Of a stretch of 64,000 bases of DNA, positions 16,237 to 25,025 are shown piece by piece. Below the pieces are notes generated by a model. That model was not told the DNA's origin. It saw only the letters and a program-made list of their open reading frames with translations, and did not search any database. Source of the stretch: Rhizobium sp. Root482 (lineage in GTDB: Bacteria; Pseudomonadota; Alphaproteobacteria; Rhizobiales; Rhizobiaceae). Location: assembly GCF_001426565.1 (NCBI RefSeq), contig NZ_LMFA01000022.1:477279-541278 (forward strand). Reading direction: 5' to 3'. The position numbers were made by a program, and so were the translations under genes. How positions within the stretch are numbered: position 1 is the stretch's first letter; the number at the start of each line of letters is the position of its first letter.

Positions 16237-17124
16237 ATGCCACGCCAACCTCTCAACGATCTGGCCGCGTTCGCGGCGGTTGCCCGAACACGCAGCTTCA
16301 CTGCCGCTGCGGCGGAGATCGGCGTGTCGCCCTCGGCTTTGAGCCACGCCATGCGTGGATTGGAAGAGCGTCTTGGCGTGCGGCTCCTGGCCCGTTCCAC
16401 ACGGTCTGTCGCACCAACGGAGGCCGGCGACGCACTGCTGCAACGCCTCGGTCCCGCGCTGTCCGAGATCGAAGCGGGCCTCGCCACCCTGTCCGACTGG
16501 CGGAACGAACCCGAAGGCGTCGTGCGGCTGACGACCTTTCACTGGCTCGCATCCACCTACCTTGCAAAGCGGCTCCCGGCGTTTCTTACTGCGCATCCCG
16601 GCATCACGGTGCAGGTCACCGTCGATGATGGATTCCAGGATATCGTGACGAGCGGGTTCGATGCGGGGCTACGCTTCGGCGACGATGTGGAGAAGGACAT
16701 GATTGCCGTGCGTATCGGCCCTCCGCTGCGCCATGTCGTGGTCGCCACGCCAGACTATTGGGCCCTGCATGGCAGGCCGAAACATCCACGCGACCTGAGG
16801 CAGCATCGATGTGTCAACTATCACAATCTCAGCGGTGGGACGGTTAGCCCGTGGGAATTCAAGAAGGACGGCAAGGAGGTGCGCCAGCGGGTCGATGGTC
16901 CCTTGATCTGCAACTCCACGGACCTGGCGCTGGCGGTCGTGCGGTCGGGCGCCTGCGTGAGCCTCCACATGGAGCAGGACGTGGCCGAAGATCTGGGTTC
17001 CGGTGCCCTTGAACAGGTTCTGGACGACTGGTGTCCGCCGTTCGACGGGGTGTTTCTCTACCATCCCAGCCGCAGGCAGACCCCACCCCCGCTGCGCGCC
17101 CTGATCGATTTCCTTAAGGCATGA
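16237..17124 (+). CDS. LysR family transcriptional regulator
   Basis: 295 residues. The N-terminal HTH (about 1-60) shows LAAFAAVARTRSFTAAAAEIGVS and a recognition helix in SALSHAMRGLEERLG. The remaining two-lobed effector domain includes FDAGLRFGDDVEKDMIAVRI, typical of the CrgA/AphB-like branch often paired with oxidoreductases. It is divergently transcribed from the aldo-keto reductase gene and is its likely regulator. Both genes lie between two copies of an IS-end-like repeat, so the pair may have moved together. Confidence 0.9.
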   Translation: MPRQPLNDLAAFAAVARTRSFTAAAAEIGVSPSALSHAMRGLEERLGVRLLARSTRSVAPTEAGDALLQRLGPALSEIEAGLATLSDWRNEPEGVVRLTTFHWLASTYLAKRLPAFLTAHPGITVQVTVDDGFQDIVTSGFDAGLRFGDDVEKDMIAVRIGPPLRHVVVATPDYWALHGRPKHPRDLRQHRCVNYHNLSGGTVSPWEFKKDGKEVRQRVDGPLICNSTDLALAVVRSGACVSLHMEQDVAEDLGSGALEQVLDDWCPPFDGVFLYHPSRRQTPPPLRALIDFLKA

Positions 17125-17270
17125 GAATCCGCGACGCGAAGCAAACGGTAGTGCCAGGCGCGAATTGGCTGATATCGGGTCGGAAGCTGCCACTGCCCGA
17201 TGTGTCGCATTTCTAACTGGCCAGCCCCCTCGCATCTCGAATTGGCTTTGCCAAACGATTGTAGTCCAAG

Positions 17271-17316
17271 GTTAAAGTGTCCCGTTCCCGCAAAGTTGGA
17301 ACGTCACGCTCCCCGG
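17271..17316 (+). repeat. IS-end-like repeat, copy B
   Basis: 39 of 46 positions match copy A at 14713-14758, in the same orientation; the core is CAAAGTTGGAA. Sequence on both sides differs from copy A. It lies in the 300-bp stretch 17125-17424, where I otherwise see no gene; the only other clear signal there is the ribosome site for the DUF2231 gene. Confidence 0.6.
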
Positions 17317-17424
17317 GGGTTTGAGCGGGTGTAGGGCGGCTGCACTGGATAAGCTGGAAAGGCGCTCTATTGTTCTTGATAGGCGGTCGAAAACGGGCCG
17401 CTGGTTTAGGAAGAGGGAGTCGCC

Positions 17425-17856
17425 ATGGCCATCGTAGCAGGACCAGCATTTCGAAGGTCGCTTCATCCGCTCAATGCGATCTTTCTGGCTTTTCCGTTCC
17501 CGTTTTTCCTCGGAGCCCTGGTCAGCGATCTCGCTTACCAGGGGACGTTCCAGATTCAATGGGCGAATTTCTCTTCCTGGCTGATCGTCGGCGGAATGCT
17601 GGGCGGCAGCTTTGCCCTTCTTTGGGCGCTGGTCGATCTGTTTCGATTCAGAGGCGCGGGCAGCGCCAGGCCGCTTGTCTATTTCATCGTGCTTCTGGTC
17701 ATGTGGATACTGGGCTTCGTCAATGCCCTCGTCCATGCGAAGGATGCCTGGGCAATGATGCCGGAAGGCCTTTATCTCTCCGCCGCCGCCGCCCTGCTGG
17801 CCCTCGTGGCAGCCTGGATCGGCTATTCGGGTTATCGCTCCGTGGAGGTGATGTGA
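17425..17856 (+). CDS. DUF2231 family membrane protein
   Basis: 143 residues with four membrane segments (about 14-36, 50-70, 83-102 and 115-135) and the DUF2231 opening HPLNAIFLAFPFPFFLGALVSDLAY broken here only by its length. The ribosome site is GGAAGAGGGAG. DUF2231 proteins often accompany cytochrome or PQQ-type periplasmic dehydrogenases as possible electron-transfer or anchoring partners. The TGA overlaps the ATG of the next gene by one base, which ties it to the sorbosone dehydrogenase-like lipoprotein. Confidence 0.82.
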   Translation: MAIVAGPAFRRSLHPLNAIFLAFPFPFFLGALVSDLAYQGTFQIQWANFSSWLIVGGMLGGSFALLWALVDLFRFRGAGSARPLVYFIVLLVMWILGFVNALVHAKDAWAMMPEGLYLSAAAALLALVAAWIGYSGYRSVEVM

Positions 17857-19184
17857 TGCGCCGTCTTCTCGTGCTTTTCGCCGCTGCAACCGTCCTGTCC
17901 GGCTGTGGTGAAGATCCGGCGCCATCGCAATATGGCGGCAGCCCGGATCTGCCCTCGCCGCAACGTGGCCTCCTGCCCGACATGAAGATCGCGCTTCCCG
18001 CCGCCTGGGGCGACAACCTCCCCTCGGTGCCGGAAGGCTATAGCATCCAACCGATCGCCACCGATCTGGCGGTGCCGCGCCAAACCCTCGTCCTCCCCAA
18101 TGGCGACATCCTGGTTGCCGAGGGCTCCGGCGGCGGGGCACCCACCTTGCGTCCCAAGGACCTCATCGCGGGCTACATCAAGGGCATGGGAAAAACCGAC
18201 GTGAAGGGCGGCAACCGCCTGACGCTGTTGCGCGATGCGGATGGCGACGGCACCTACGAGATGCGCGGCATCTTCGCCGACAATCTCAATGCGCCCTACG
18301 GTCTCGCATTCGTGAACAATGTCCTCTACGTGGCCAACCAGGATGCGCTCGTGCGTTTCGACTACACCGATGGCCAGACCGAGGCGAGCGGGCCGCCGGT
18401 AAAGGTCACCGACCTGCCCTCGGCGATCAACCACCACTGGACCAAGTCGATGGCGGCCAGTGCCGATGGCCGCTTCCTCTATGTCGGCATCGGATCGAAC
18501 AGCAACATCACCGAGCGGGGGATGGACGCGGAAATCGACCGCGCGATGGTGTGGCAGATCGATGCGCAGACGGGCGCACACAAGCCCTATGCAACCGGCC
18601 TTCGCAACCCGACCGCGCTTGCCATCCAGCCGGATACCGGCCAGCTCTTTGCCGTGGTCAACGAGCGCGACGAGATCGGGCCGAATCTCGTGCCCGATTA
18701 CCTCACCTCGGTAAAGGAAGGCGGCTTCTATGGCTGGCCCTATAGCTATTGGGGACAGACGGTCGATCCGCGCGCTCAGCCCCAGGACCCCGAAAAAGTA
18801 AGTTCCGCCACTCGTCCCGATTACAGTCTCGGATCGCATGTGGCAGCGCTTGGCCTTGCCTTCTCGTCGCCCGTCATGGGCTCCCAGTTCGCCGACGGCG
18901 TCTTTGTCGGCGAGCATGGCAGCTGGAACCGCACGCCGCCGTCCGGCTACAAGGTGGTGTTCGTGCCGTTCCGTGACGGCAAACCGAGCGGCGACCCCGT
19001 GGATTTCGCCACCGGCTTCCTTACTGAAGACGGCAAGGCACGGGGACGGCCGGTCGGCGTGACCGTCGATCCCCGCGGCGCCCTGATCGTCGCCGACGAC
19101 ATGGCCAACACGGTCTGGCGGATCACGGCCAGCCAGGCGCCGGCGTCCACACCGACGGAGGCTGCTCCCGCCGCAACGAATTGA
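17856..19184 (+). CDS. Sorbosone dehydrogenase-like (PQQ-type) beta-propeller lipoprotein
   Basis: 442 residues from ATG 17856. It starts with a lipoprotein signal (LLVLFAAATVLSGCGED; lipobox LSGC, Cys about 17), so it should be membrane-anchored in the periplasm. The body is the glucose/sorbosone dehydrogenase propeller: ATDLAVPRQTLVLPNGDILVAE near residue 69, YVGIGSNSN near 208, YATGLRNPTALA near 246 and GEHGSWNR near 351, the last matching known PQQ-pocket segments. It likely oxidises a sugar or aldose with PQQ; the DUF2231 membrane protein is its coupled partner. The proline- and alanine-rich C-terminus is probably disordered. Confidence 0.85.
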   Translation: MRRLLVLFAAATVLSGCGEDPAPSQYGGSPDLPSPQRGLLPDMKIALPAAWGDNLPSVPEGYSIQPIATDLAVPRQTLVLPNGDILVAEGSGGGAPTLRPKDLIAGYIKGMGKTDVKGGNRLTLLRDADGDGTYEMRGIFADNLNAPYGLAFVNNVLYVANQDALVRFDYTDGQTEASGPPVKVTDLPSAINHHWTKSMAASADGRFLYVGIGSNSNITERGMDAEIDRAMVWQIDAQTGAHKPYATGLRNPTALAIQPDTGQLFAVVNERDEIGPNLVPDYLTSVKEGGFYGWPYSYWGQTVDPRAQPQDPEKVSSATRPDYSLGSHVAALGLAFSSPVMGSQFADGVFVGEHGSWNRTPPSGYKVVFVPFRDGKPSGDPVDFATGFLTEDGKARGRPVGVTVDPRGALIVADDMANTVWRITASQAPASTPTEAAPAATN

Positions 19185-19356
19185 CCTCGCGGAAACGCCG
19201 GCCCGGCCGTCTTCAAGATTGCCGCCCCCTGCCGGCGTTACTGCTCCCGTCAGACAGCCGGGGGCGGACCGGTCGATTCCAATCAGGACCAATGAGTGCT
19301 GTCAAAATCGAGGCTGGGCAGGAAGGCAACCGGACGAGTTAAGCGAAGGACCCGCA

Positions 19357-19830
19357 ATGGAAAAGAATACGATTTGCCTCTGGTTTGACAAGGATGCCGA
19401 GGACGCCGCCCGCTTTTACGCGCAGACCTTTTCCGACAGCGCGGTAAAAGCTGTTCATCGTGCGCCCAGCGATTACCCGTCCGGCAAGGAGGGTGACGTC
19501 CTGACAGTCGATTTCACGGTTGCCGGCCTCCCGTGCATCGGTCTCAACGGCGGTACCACCTTCAGGCACAGCGAGGCCTTCTCGTTCCAGATCGCCACGG
19601 ATGATCAGGAGGAGACCGACCGCTACTGGAATGCCATCGTCGGCAATGGCGGCAGGGAGAGCGCCTGCGGCTGGTGCAAGGACAAATGGGGCATATCCTG
19701 GCAGATCACCCCACGCGTCCTCACCGACGCAATGGCCGCGGGCGGTGCCGAGGCAAAGCGCGCATTCGCGGCGATGATGAAAATGAAGAAAATCGACGTG
19801 GCGACGATCGAAGCGGCGCGACGCGGCTGA
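19357..19830 (+). CDS. VOC family protein (PhnB-like, 3-demethylubiquinone methyltransferase-type fold)
   Basis: 157 residues from ATG 19357 with AAGGA upstream. The sequence begins NTICLWFDKDAEDAARFY and contains DVLTVDFTVAG and GWCKDKWGISWQITP, the hallmarks of the PF06983 glyoxalase-fold family. Despite the domain name, most members are not ubiquinone methyltransferases; they are small cytosolic proteins of unknown role. It lies between the sorbosone dehydrogenase-like gene and a convergent MFS gene without a clear operon partner. Confidence 0.85.
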   Translation: MEKNTICLWFDKDAEDAARFYAQTFSDSAVKAVHRAPSDYPSGKEGDVLTVDFTVAGLPCIGLNGGTTFRHSEAFSFQIATDDQEETDRYWNAIVGNGGRESACGWCKDKWGISWQITPRVLTDAMAAGGAEAKRAFAAMMKMKKIDVATIEAARRG

Positions 19831-19880
19831 TACGCCTCCAAGGCAATCCCGTTGCCGGGACCGCCTTGGTGTCGAAGCGA

Positions 19881-21095
19881 TCACGCCGCCGCAGCGACCG
19901 GCTGCGGGCGGGCCGCCGGCTTGAAGGTCAGCGCGATCAGGAAGGCGCCGATACCGATGCCCCAGGAGCCGACATAGAGCCAAGTATAGCTTGCGAAATT
20001 GTCGTAGATCAGACCGCCGGCAACCGGGCCGAGCGCCATGCCGAGACTGCCGGCCATGGCCGTGCCGCCGATGACGGTTCCCATCATGTGCAATGGAAAA
20101 TTCTCTCGGGCGATCACCGCATAGAGCGGCATGAGCCCGGCATAGATGAAGCCGAACAGCCCCGCGACGACATAGAAGCTGCCGAGCCCCTGCGCGAAGA
20201 CATAGCCGAGCGCGCCGAAGGCCTGGACCAGAAGGCCGAGCACCAGGATCTGCTTGGCGCCGAACCGATCGCCGAGCAGGCCGAAGGCAATGCGGCCGCC
20301 CATGCCGGCAAGCCCCTCGATGCTGTAGATCGAGACCGCCGCCATCATCGGGATGCCGCAGGTGAGCGCATAGCTGACCGTGTGGAAGATCGGTCCCGAA
20401 TGGGTGGCGCAGCAAAGGAAATTGGTGAAGAAGAGAATGAGGAAGGGCGGCGATTTCAGTACGTCCCGCACGGTCATGGATGGGACTTCATGTTCCGGCA
20501 CCGCCTTGCCCGCAGCCTGTTCGGCGAGCGCCGGCGCCCTCCGGACCAGAAGCGAGGCGGGGATCATCACAACAGCGACGATAAGCGCGATGATCTGCAG
20601 TGATGTCCGCCAGTCATAGGCCGACACCAGCCAGGCCGCGAAAGGCGACATGGTGAGCGGCGCCATGCCCATACCGGCCGAGACCAGCGACACGGCAAGG
20701 CTCCGATGCGTGTCGAACCAGCCCGTCACGCAGGCCATCATCGGGGCAAAGACCGCAGCCGTCGCCGCCCCGACAAGGAGGCCGAAGACGAACTGGAAGG
20801 CAATGAGCGAGGTCACGATGCTGGCAAGGCCGAGGCTTACGGCCAAAAGGGTCGAGCCGATGAGCACGACCGGGCGCGGGCCCCAGCGATCGGACAGATT
20901 GCCCCAGGCCATGCTGGCAAAGGCCATGGCGAGAAAGCCGATGGTCATGGCGCTGGAAATGCCGGTGACCGACCAGCCGGTATCCTTTGCGATCGGCTGG
21001 AGGAATACGGGAAGCGAGAACATGGCGCCGATGGCAATGCAGCCGAGAAGGCCGCCTGCGCCGACGATGACCCATCGATAGGTGAGATTGTTCAT
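19881..21095 (-). CDS. MFS transporter (oxalate/formate antiporter-like)
   Basis: 404 residues from ATG 21095 (MNNLTYRWVI); the frame opens nine codons earlier but the internal ATG follows the better site. Twelve membrane segments are visible in two sets of six, with the loop 2-3 motif GNLSDRWGPRP near residue 63 and a cytoplasmic middle loop of about 25 residues. It resembles the OFA (oxalate:formate) and monocarboxylate branch of the superfamily. Substrate unknown, probably a small organic anion. It precedes nothing in its direction except the convergent VOC gene. Confidence 0.85.
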   Translation of the reverse strand: MNNLTYRWVIVGAGGLLGCIAIGAMFSLPVFLQPIAKDTGWSVTGISSAMTIGFLAMAFASMAWGNLSDRWGPRPVVLIGSTLLAVSLGLASIVTSLIAFQFVFGLLVGAATAAVFAPMMACVTGWFDTHRSLAVSLVSAGMGMAPLTMSPFAAWLVSAYDWRTSLQIIALIVAVVMIPASLLVRRAPALAEQAAGKAVPEHEVPSMTVRDVLKSPPFLILFFTNFLCCATHSGPIFHTVSYALTCGIPMMAAVSIYSIEGLAGMGGRIAFGLLGDRFGAKQILVLGLLVQAFGALGYVFAQGLGSFYVVAGLFGFIYAGLMPLYAVIARENFPLHMMGTVIGGTAMAGSLGMALGPVAGGLIYDNFASYTWLYVGSWGIGIGAFLIALTFKPAARPQPVAAAA

Positions 21096-21143
21096 ATGCG
21101 TCTCCTTGGGGCGCGGCCGCATCGACCGGTGCCGAAGTGAACC

Positions 21144-21842
21144 TCAATATTGGTCGCGGCGCCGCAGCCATTCCATGCCGTAGCTGAGGCCATCCTCATC
21201 GCGGCCCTTCGGCACGAGATCGAGGAAGTGATAGGCGCCGTTCACCATCTCCACGCCGCGGCTGTAGCAGGAATAGGTGTGGAACACCTCGCCTGCCCCG
21301 CTCCTATAAAAGACGCTGACGCCGACCATTTCCGACATCGAATGCGGCCTTACTGCAAAATTATAATAAGCCTCGCCTTTCGCAAGCTCTTCGGGCGTGA
21401 ACGAGGCCTGGTAGTCGAAGTTGAAATCGCTGCCATGGGAAGAGACCCAGGGGAAGCTCCAGCCCATGCGACGCCTGTAAGCCTCGATCTTTTCCAGCGG
21501 CGCCCGCGAGATTGCAACGAAGGTCACATCGCGATGATTGAGGTGGATGTCGATCCCATTGAAATTGTCCGCCCAGAAGGAGCAGGACTTGCAGCCCTCT
21601 TCCCAATCCGGGCCGAGCATGAAGTGATAGACGAGAAGCTGCGAGCGCCCGTCGAAGAGGTCGCTGAGCGACGTCTCGCCCGCCGGCGTGCGGAAGCGAT
21701 AGTCCTTCGCCACTCGCACCCAGGGCATTGCCATCCGGCGCTTCGTCAGCGCGTCGCGCTGGCGGGTATGTTCCTTCTCGGCGGCGAGCAGTTCCAGCCG
21801 GGCCTTCAGCCAGTCTTCGCGTGAAACGACTTGATTGTGCAT
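21144..21842 (-). CDS. DUF899 family (thioredoxin-like fold) protein
   Basis: 232 residues from ATG 21842, which has GAGAAAGG nine bases upstream. DUF899 proteins have a thioredoxin-like fold; the motif here, GCKSCSFWADNFNG near residue 88, holds the two conserved cysteines, followed by the HLNHRDVTFVAISRAPLEKI segment. Many are annotated as dithiol-disulfide isomerases, without proof. It is divergent (90 bp) from a large HTH regulator, a pairing that suggests regulation. Confidence 0.88.
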   Translation of the reverse strand: MHNQVVSREDWLKARLELLAAEKEHTRQRDALTKRRMAMPWVRVAKDYRFRTPAGETSLSDLFDGRSQLLVYHFMLGPDWEEGCKSCSFWADNFNGIDIHLNHRDVTFVAISRAPLEKIEAYRRRMGWSFPWVSSHGSDFNFDYQASFTPEELAKGEAYYNFAVRPHSMSEMVGVSVFYRSGAGEVFHTYSCYSRGVEMVNGAYHFLDLVPKGRDEDGLSYGMEWLRRRDQY

Positions 21843-21932
21843 CACGAACATCCTTTCTCTTCCGTGTCGTGCCATGCGATGGTTAAACCTTGGAGGACGC
21901 GGGGTGAGAGTTACAAATATGACGGGATTGGC

Positions 21933-23153
21933 ATGGACTCGCTGATCAATGCCGCCGGCCGGGCGCTCGCGGCCGGTGATGCGCTCGGCGCTTTGAAGCG
22001 CGTCGCCCTGCGCGACGATGCGCCGGCGCTCGCCCTGCGCGGCATTGCCATGGCCCAGCTCGGCGATTTCGAGCGCGCGAAAGCGCTTCTGAAACGCGCT
22101 GCCCGCGCTTTTGGTCCGCGCGAGGCGGTGGCCGGCGCCCGCTGCCGCGTTGCCGAGGCGGAAATCGCCCTTGCCTCCCGCGCGCTTGCGTCAACCGTCA
22201 AGCCGCTTGAAGCCGCCGCGCGAACGCTCGCCGGGCATGGCGATGCGGCGAACGCGGCGCATGCCCGCAATCTTCTGGTTCGCCGCCTGCTCCTCATCGG
22301 CCGCGTGGCGGAGGCGGAGGCCATGCTCGAAAGCTTCGATCCGGAGCCCCTGCCCCCGGCCATACGCGCCTCGCATGAACTCGCCGTCGCCGGCAGCGCG
22401 TTGCGCCGGCTGAGGACCGGAGCGGCCCGCGTTGCTTTTTCCCGCGCCCGACAGGCGGCGGCAGCCTCGGGCATTCCCGCCCTTGCGATGGAGGTGGAGG
22501 CTGCGGCCGCAGTCCTCGAGGCACCTGCGGCTCGCCTGCTCGGTCGAGATGGCGGCCGCCTGCTCGGTCTTGCGGAGGTCGAAGCTCTGTTCGCCTCGGA
22601 CCGTCTGGTTATCGACGCGTGCCGAAGCACCGTCCGCCGGGGCCAAAACGTGCTGTCGCTGGCAACCCGCCCGGTGCTCTTCTCGCTCCTGCGCACACTG
22701 GCCGAGGCCTGGCCCGGCGATGCCACCCGCGAGAGGCTGCTTTCCCATGCCTTCCGTGCGAAGGAGGCCGACGAGTCCCATCGCGCACGCCTGCGGGTCG
22801 AGATCGGCCGCCTGCGCGCCGAGATCGAGAGGTTCGCGACAATCGAGGCGACGGAGAGCGGCTTCGTCCTTGTGGTGCCGAGACAACAGGACATGACCGT
22901 CATCGCGCCGCCGGTCGAGGAACGACACGGCGCGCTGCTGGCACTTCTCTCCGATGGCGAGGCCTGGTCCAGTTCGGCGCTTTCGATCGCGCTTGGCGCC
23001 AGCGCCCGCACCATCCAACGCGCGCTCGAGGATCTTCATGCATCCGCCCGGGTGACGCCGGTCGGTCGCGGCCGGTCACGCCGGTGGATGACGCCGCCGC
23101 TGCCCGCATTCCCGACACTCTTGTTACTCCCGGGTCTCCTGCCTGGCGACTAG
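21933..23153 (+). CDS. Helical-repeat protein with C-terminal winged-helix domain, probable regulator
   Basis: 406 residues from ATG 21933 (MDSLINAAGRALAAGD); the frame is open upstream but into the divergent gene. Residues 1-200 are alanine-rich helical pairs that look like degenerate TPRs (ALAGHGDAANAAHARNLL). About 250-330 resemble an OmpR-like segment (HRARLRVEIGRLRAEIERFATIEATESGF broken in two), and 350-390 form a second small HTH (ALSIALGASARTIQRALEDL). The layout is that of cytosolic regulators which test a neighbouring enzyme's promoter. It is divergent from the DUF899 gene and followed by the propeller gene. Confidence 0.7.
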   Translation: MDSLINAAGRALAAGDALGALKRVALRDDAPALALRGIAMAQLGDFERAKALLKRAARAFGPREAVAGARCRVAEAEIALASRALASTVKPLEAAARTLAGHGDAANAAHARNLLVRRLLLIGRVAEAEAMLESFDPEPLPPAIRASHELAVAGSALRRLRTGAARVAFSRARQAAAASGIPALAMEVEAAAAVLEAPAARLLGRDGGRLLGLAEVEALFASDRLVIDACRSTVRRGQNVLSLATRPVLFSLLRTLAEAWPGDATRERLLSHAFRAKEADESHRARLRVEIGRLRAEIERFATIEATESGFVLVVPRQQDMTVIAPPVEERHGALLALLSDGEAWSSSALSIALGASARTIQRALEDLHASARVTPVGRGRSRRWMTPPLPAFPTLLLLPGLLPGD

Positions 23154-23190
23154 GATCGCCACATCAACGATGAACATTGAGGACTAGGAC

Positions 23191-23835
23191 ATGAAACAGG
23201 CAGAAATCATCCGCGAATACGGCCCCTTCCCCGGCACGGAACAGGTACACGGCGTCACCTATGACGGCAAAGAGGTCTGGTTCGCCACGGGCGATCATAT
23301 CGAGGCCTTCGATCCGAAGAGCGGTGCCGCCACCCGCATCCTCGACACGGCCGGCCATGCCGGCACCGCCTTCGACGGCAAGCACCTCTTCCAGATTGCC
23401 GAGGACAAAATCCACCGGATCGATCCGGCGACCGGCCAGGTGATCGCCTCCATCCCGGCGCCCGGCGAAGGCGGTGATTCCGGCCTCGCCTGGGCGGAAG
23501 GCTCGCTCTGGGTCGGACACTACCGCGCCCGCAAGATTCACCAGATCGATCCCGACACCGGCAAGGTACTGCGCTCGATCGAGACCACCCGCCTCGTCAC
23601 CGGCGTCACATGGGTCGACGGCGAACTCTGGCACGGAACCTGGGAAGGAGACGAAAGCGATCTTCGCCGGATCGACCCGAAGACCGGCGAACTGCTCGAC
23701 ACGATCACGATGCCCGCCGGCACCGGCGTCTCCGGCCTCGAATCCGACGGCGCCGACCGCTTCTTCTGCGGCGGCGGCAAGAGCGGCACCATCCGCGTTG
23801 TCCGCCGTCCCGCGCACGGAAGGGCCACCGCCTGA
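23191..23835 (+). CDS. Small beta-propeller protein (PQQ/Vgb-like repeats)
   Basis: 214 residues, no signal peptide, so probably cytosolic. At least four blades are visible as repeated IDPxTG units (FDPKSGAATRI, IDPATGQVI, IDPDTGKVL, IDPKTGELL) about 45 residues apart. The family includes glutamine cyclotransferase-like and virginiamycin B lyase-like proteins, but I see no catalytic residues to choose between them. It lies 37 bp after the HTH regulator in the same direction and before a strong hairpin, which closes the DUF899-regulator-propeller group. Confidence 0.75.
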   Translation: MKQAEIIREYGPFPGTEQVHGVTYDGKEVWFATGDHIEAFDPKSGAATRILDTAGHAGTAFDGKHLFQIAEDKIHRIDPATGQVIASIPAPGEGGDSGLAWAEGSLWVGHYRARKIHQIDPDTGKVLRSIETTRLVTGVTWVDGELWHGTWEGDESDLRRIDPKTGELLDTITMPAGTGVSGLESDGADRFFCGGGKSGTIRVVRRPAHGRATA

Positions 23836-23900
23836 CTGAGCCGTTGATCGGGCTACGACCTCATGTCGTCGTCCCGGATTCCATATAGGCGAGATAAAAC

Positions 23901-23937
23901 CGACAGGCTCGACCGGCACTCCCGGCCGAGCCTGTCG
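23901..23937 (+). terminator. Strong hairpin after the propeller gene
   Basis: CGACAGGCTCG (23901-23911) pairs with CGAGCCTGTCG (23927-23937), extended inward by CCGG/CCGG with one A-C mismatch and a five-base loop. It stands between the propeller stop and the SorC promoter and is followed by TGATGGTTTG. It likely insulates the two units. Confidence 0.65.
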
Positions 23938-23944
23938 TGATGGT

Positions 23945-23957
23945 TTGACTTTTGTCA
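23945..23957 (+). promoter_or_regulatory. SorC-type operator/-35 upstream of the SorC gene
   Basis: TTGACTTTTGTCA is an imperfect dyad closely related to each arm of the inverted repeat at 31695-31723 (TTGACATTTGAC). It contains a -35-like TTGACT with an AT-rich -10-like stretch about 16 bp downstream (GAATAATG), 45 bp before the SorC start. Autoregulation by SorC is the simplest reading. Confidence 0.5.
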
Positions 23958-24002
23958 GTGCGCGTGAATAATGTCTAATCACCGCATTGACGAGGACCAC
24001 GC

Positions 24003-24953
24003 ATGCCCATCCGGCCCAATGATCACATCCTGCACAAGGCCGCCTGGCTCTATTATACCCATGGGCTGCGGCAGGATGAAGTGGCCCGGCAGCTGGATAT
24101 TTCCCGCGCTTCCGTCGCCATGTATCTGCGACGCGCCCGCGAGAGCGGCATCGTCACCATCTCAACCTCGACCCAGCTCTTCGCCGACGACGTTCTCGCC
24201 CGCGAACTGGAAGATGCGACCGGCCTCAAATCCGTGTGGATCGTGCCCGAGGACCGACATGCGATGGACCCGACGGCGGAAATGCCGGTCGTCGCCGCCG
24301 CCGTATTCCTCGAACTGATCAACAAGGGCGACCGGATCGGCGTTGCCTGGGGCCGCACGGTCTATCATCTTGCCGACGTCATGCCCTATGCGGACCTCAA
24401 GGGCGTCACGGTGATGCAGCTTTGCGGCAATCTCGGCGCGCCTTATAATTATCGCCCAGACCAATGCACCACCGAAATCGCCCGGCGCCTGAATGCCGAG
24501 GGCATCAATATCTATGCGCCGCTGGTCCTCAGCTCCGAGCAACTGGCCGATGAATTGCGCGGCGAGCCGGTCATCCGCGACCAGCTCACCGCCATTTCCG
24601 ATTGCCAGCTCGTTCTCTATTCGGTCGGCGGTTGCGAAAGCGACAGCCATCTGGTGCGCTGCGGCGCGCTGGCGGCCGAGGAAATGCAGGCGCTTGCCGA
24701 TGCCGGCGCCGGCGGCGTCATTGCCGGCCAGGTCATCGACAAGGACGGCCAATGGATGGACTGCGCCCATAACCGCCGCTGCATTTCGGCCAATCTCGAC
24801 ACGATCCGCGCCATCCCGAAGCGGATGATGGTGGTCGAGGAGGATTCCAAGTTCGAGCCTCTGGTCGCCGCCATCAAGGGCGGTTTTGCCTCCCATCTCG
24901 TCGTCACGACGACGATGGCAAGGCGCCTTCTTGCCCGCTGGAGCACCGGGTAG
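24003..24953 (+). CDS. SorC/DeoR-type sugar-binding transcriptional regulator
   Basis: 316 residues. The N-terminal HTH (about 20-55) reads LRQDEVARQLDISRASVAMYL. The large sugar-phosphate-binding domain shows GDRIGVAWGRTVYHLADVM (about 102-120) and VGGCESDSHLVRCGAL (about 208-223), typical of the SorC/EryD/DeoR-CggR family. Members sense a phosphorylated sugar of the pathway they control. It lies 72 bp before the aldolase-dehydrogenase gene and has a matching dyad in its own promoter and in the importer/mtnK divergent promoter, so it is the likely master regulator of the 24-37 kb cluster. Confidence 0.88.
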   Translation: MPIRPNDHILHKAAWLYYTHGLRQDEVARQLDISRASVAMYLRRARESGIVTISTSTQLFADDVLARELEDATGLKSVWIVPEDRHAMDPTAEMPVVAAAVFLELINKGDRIGVAWGRTVYHLADVMPYADLKGVTVMQLCGNLGAPYNYRPDQCTTEIARRLNAEGINIYAPLVLSSEQLADELRGEPVIRDQLTAISDCQLVLYSVGGCESDSHLVRCGALAAEEMQALADAGAGGVIAGQVIDKDGQWMDCAHNRRCISANLDTIRAIPKRMMVVEEDSKFEPLVAAIKGGFASHLVVTTTMARRLLARWSTG

Positions 24954-25025
24954 AACGGCGGATCAACCAGTACCAAGACAGATCGAGCACGGCGGCGTCC
25001 GGGCATTCAAGCATTGCGTGAGGGA

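Noticed and set aside
19357..19830. Ubiquinone biosynthesis methyltransferase
   Set aside because: The domain name suggests it, but the protein is a small VOC-fold protein without a SAM-binding motif.
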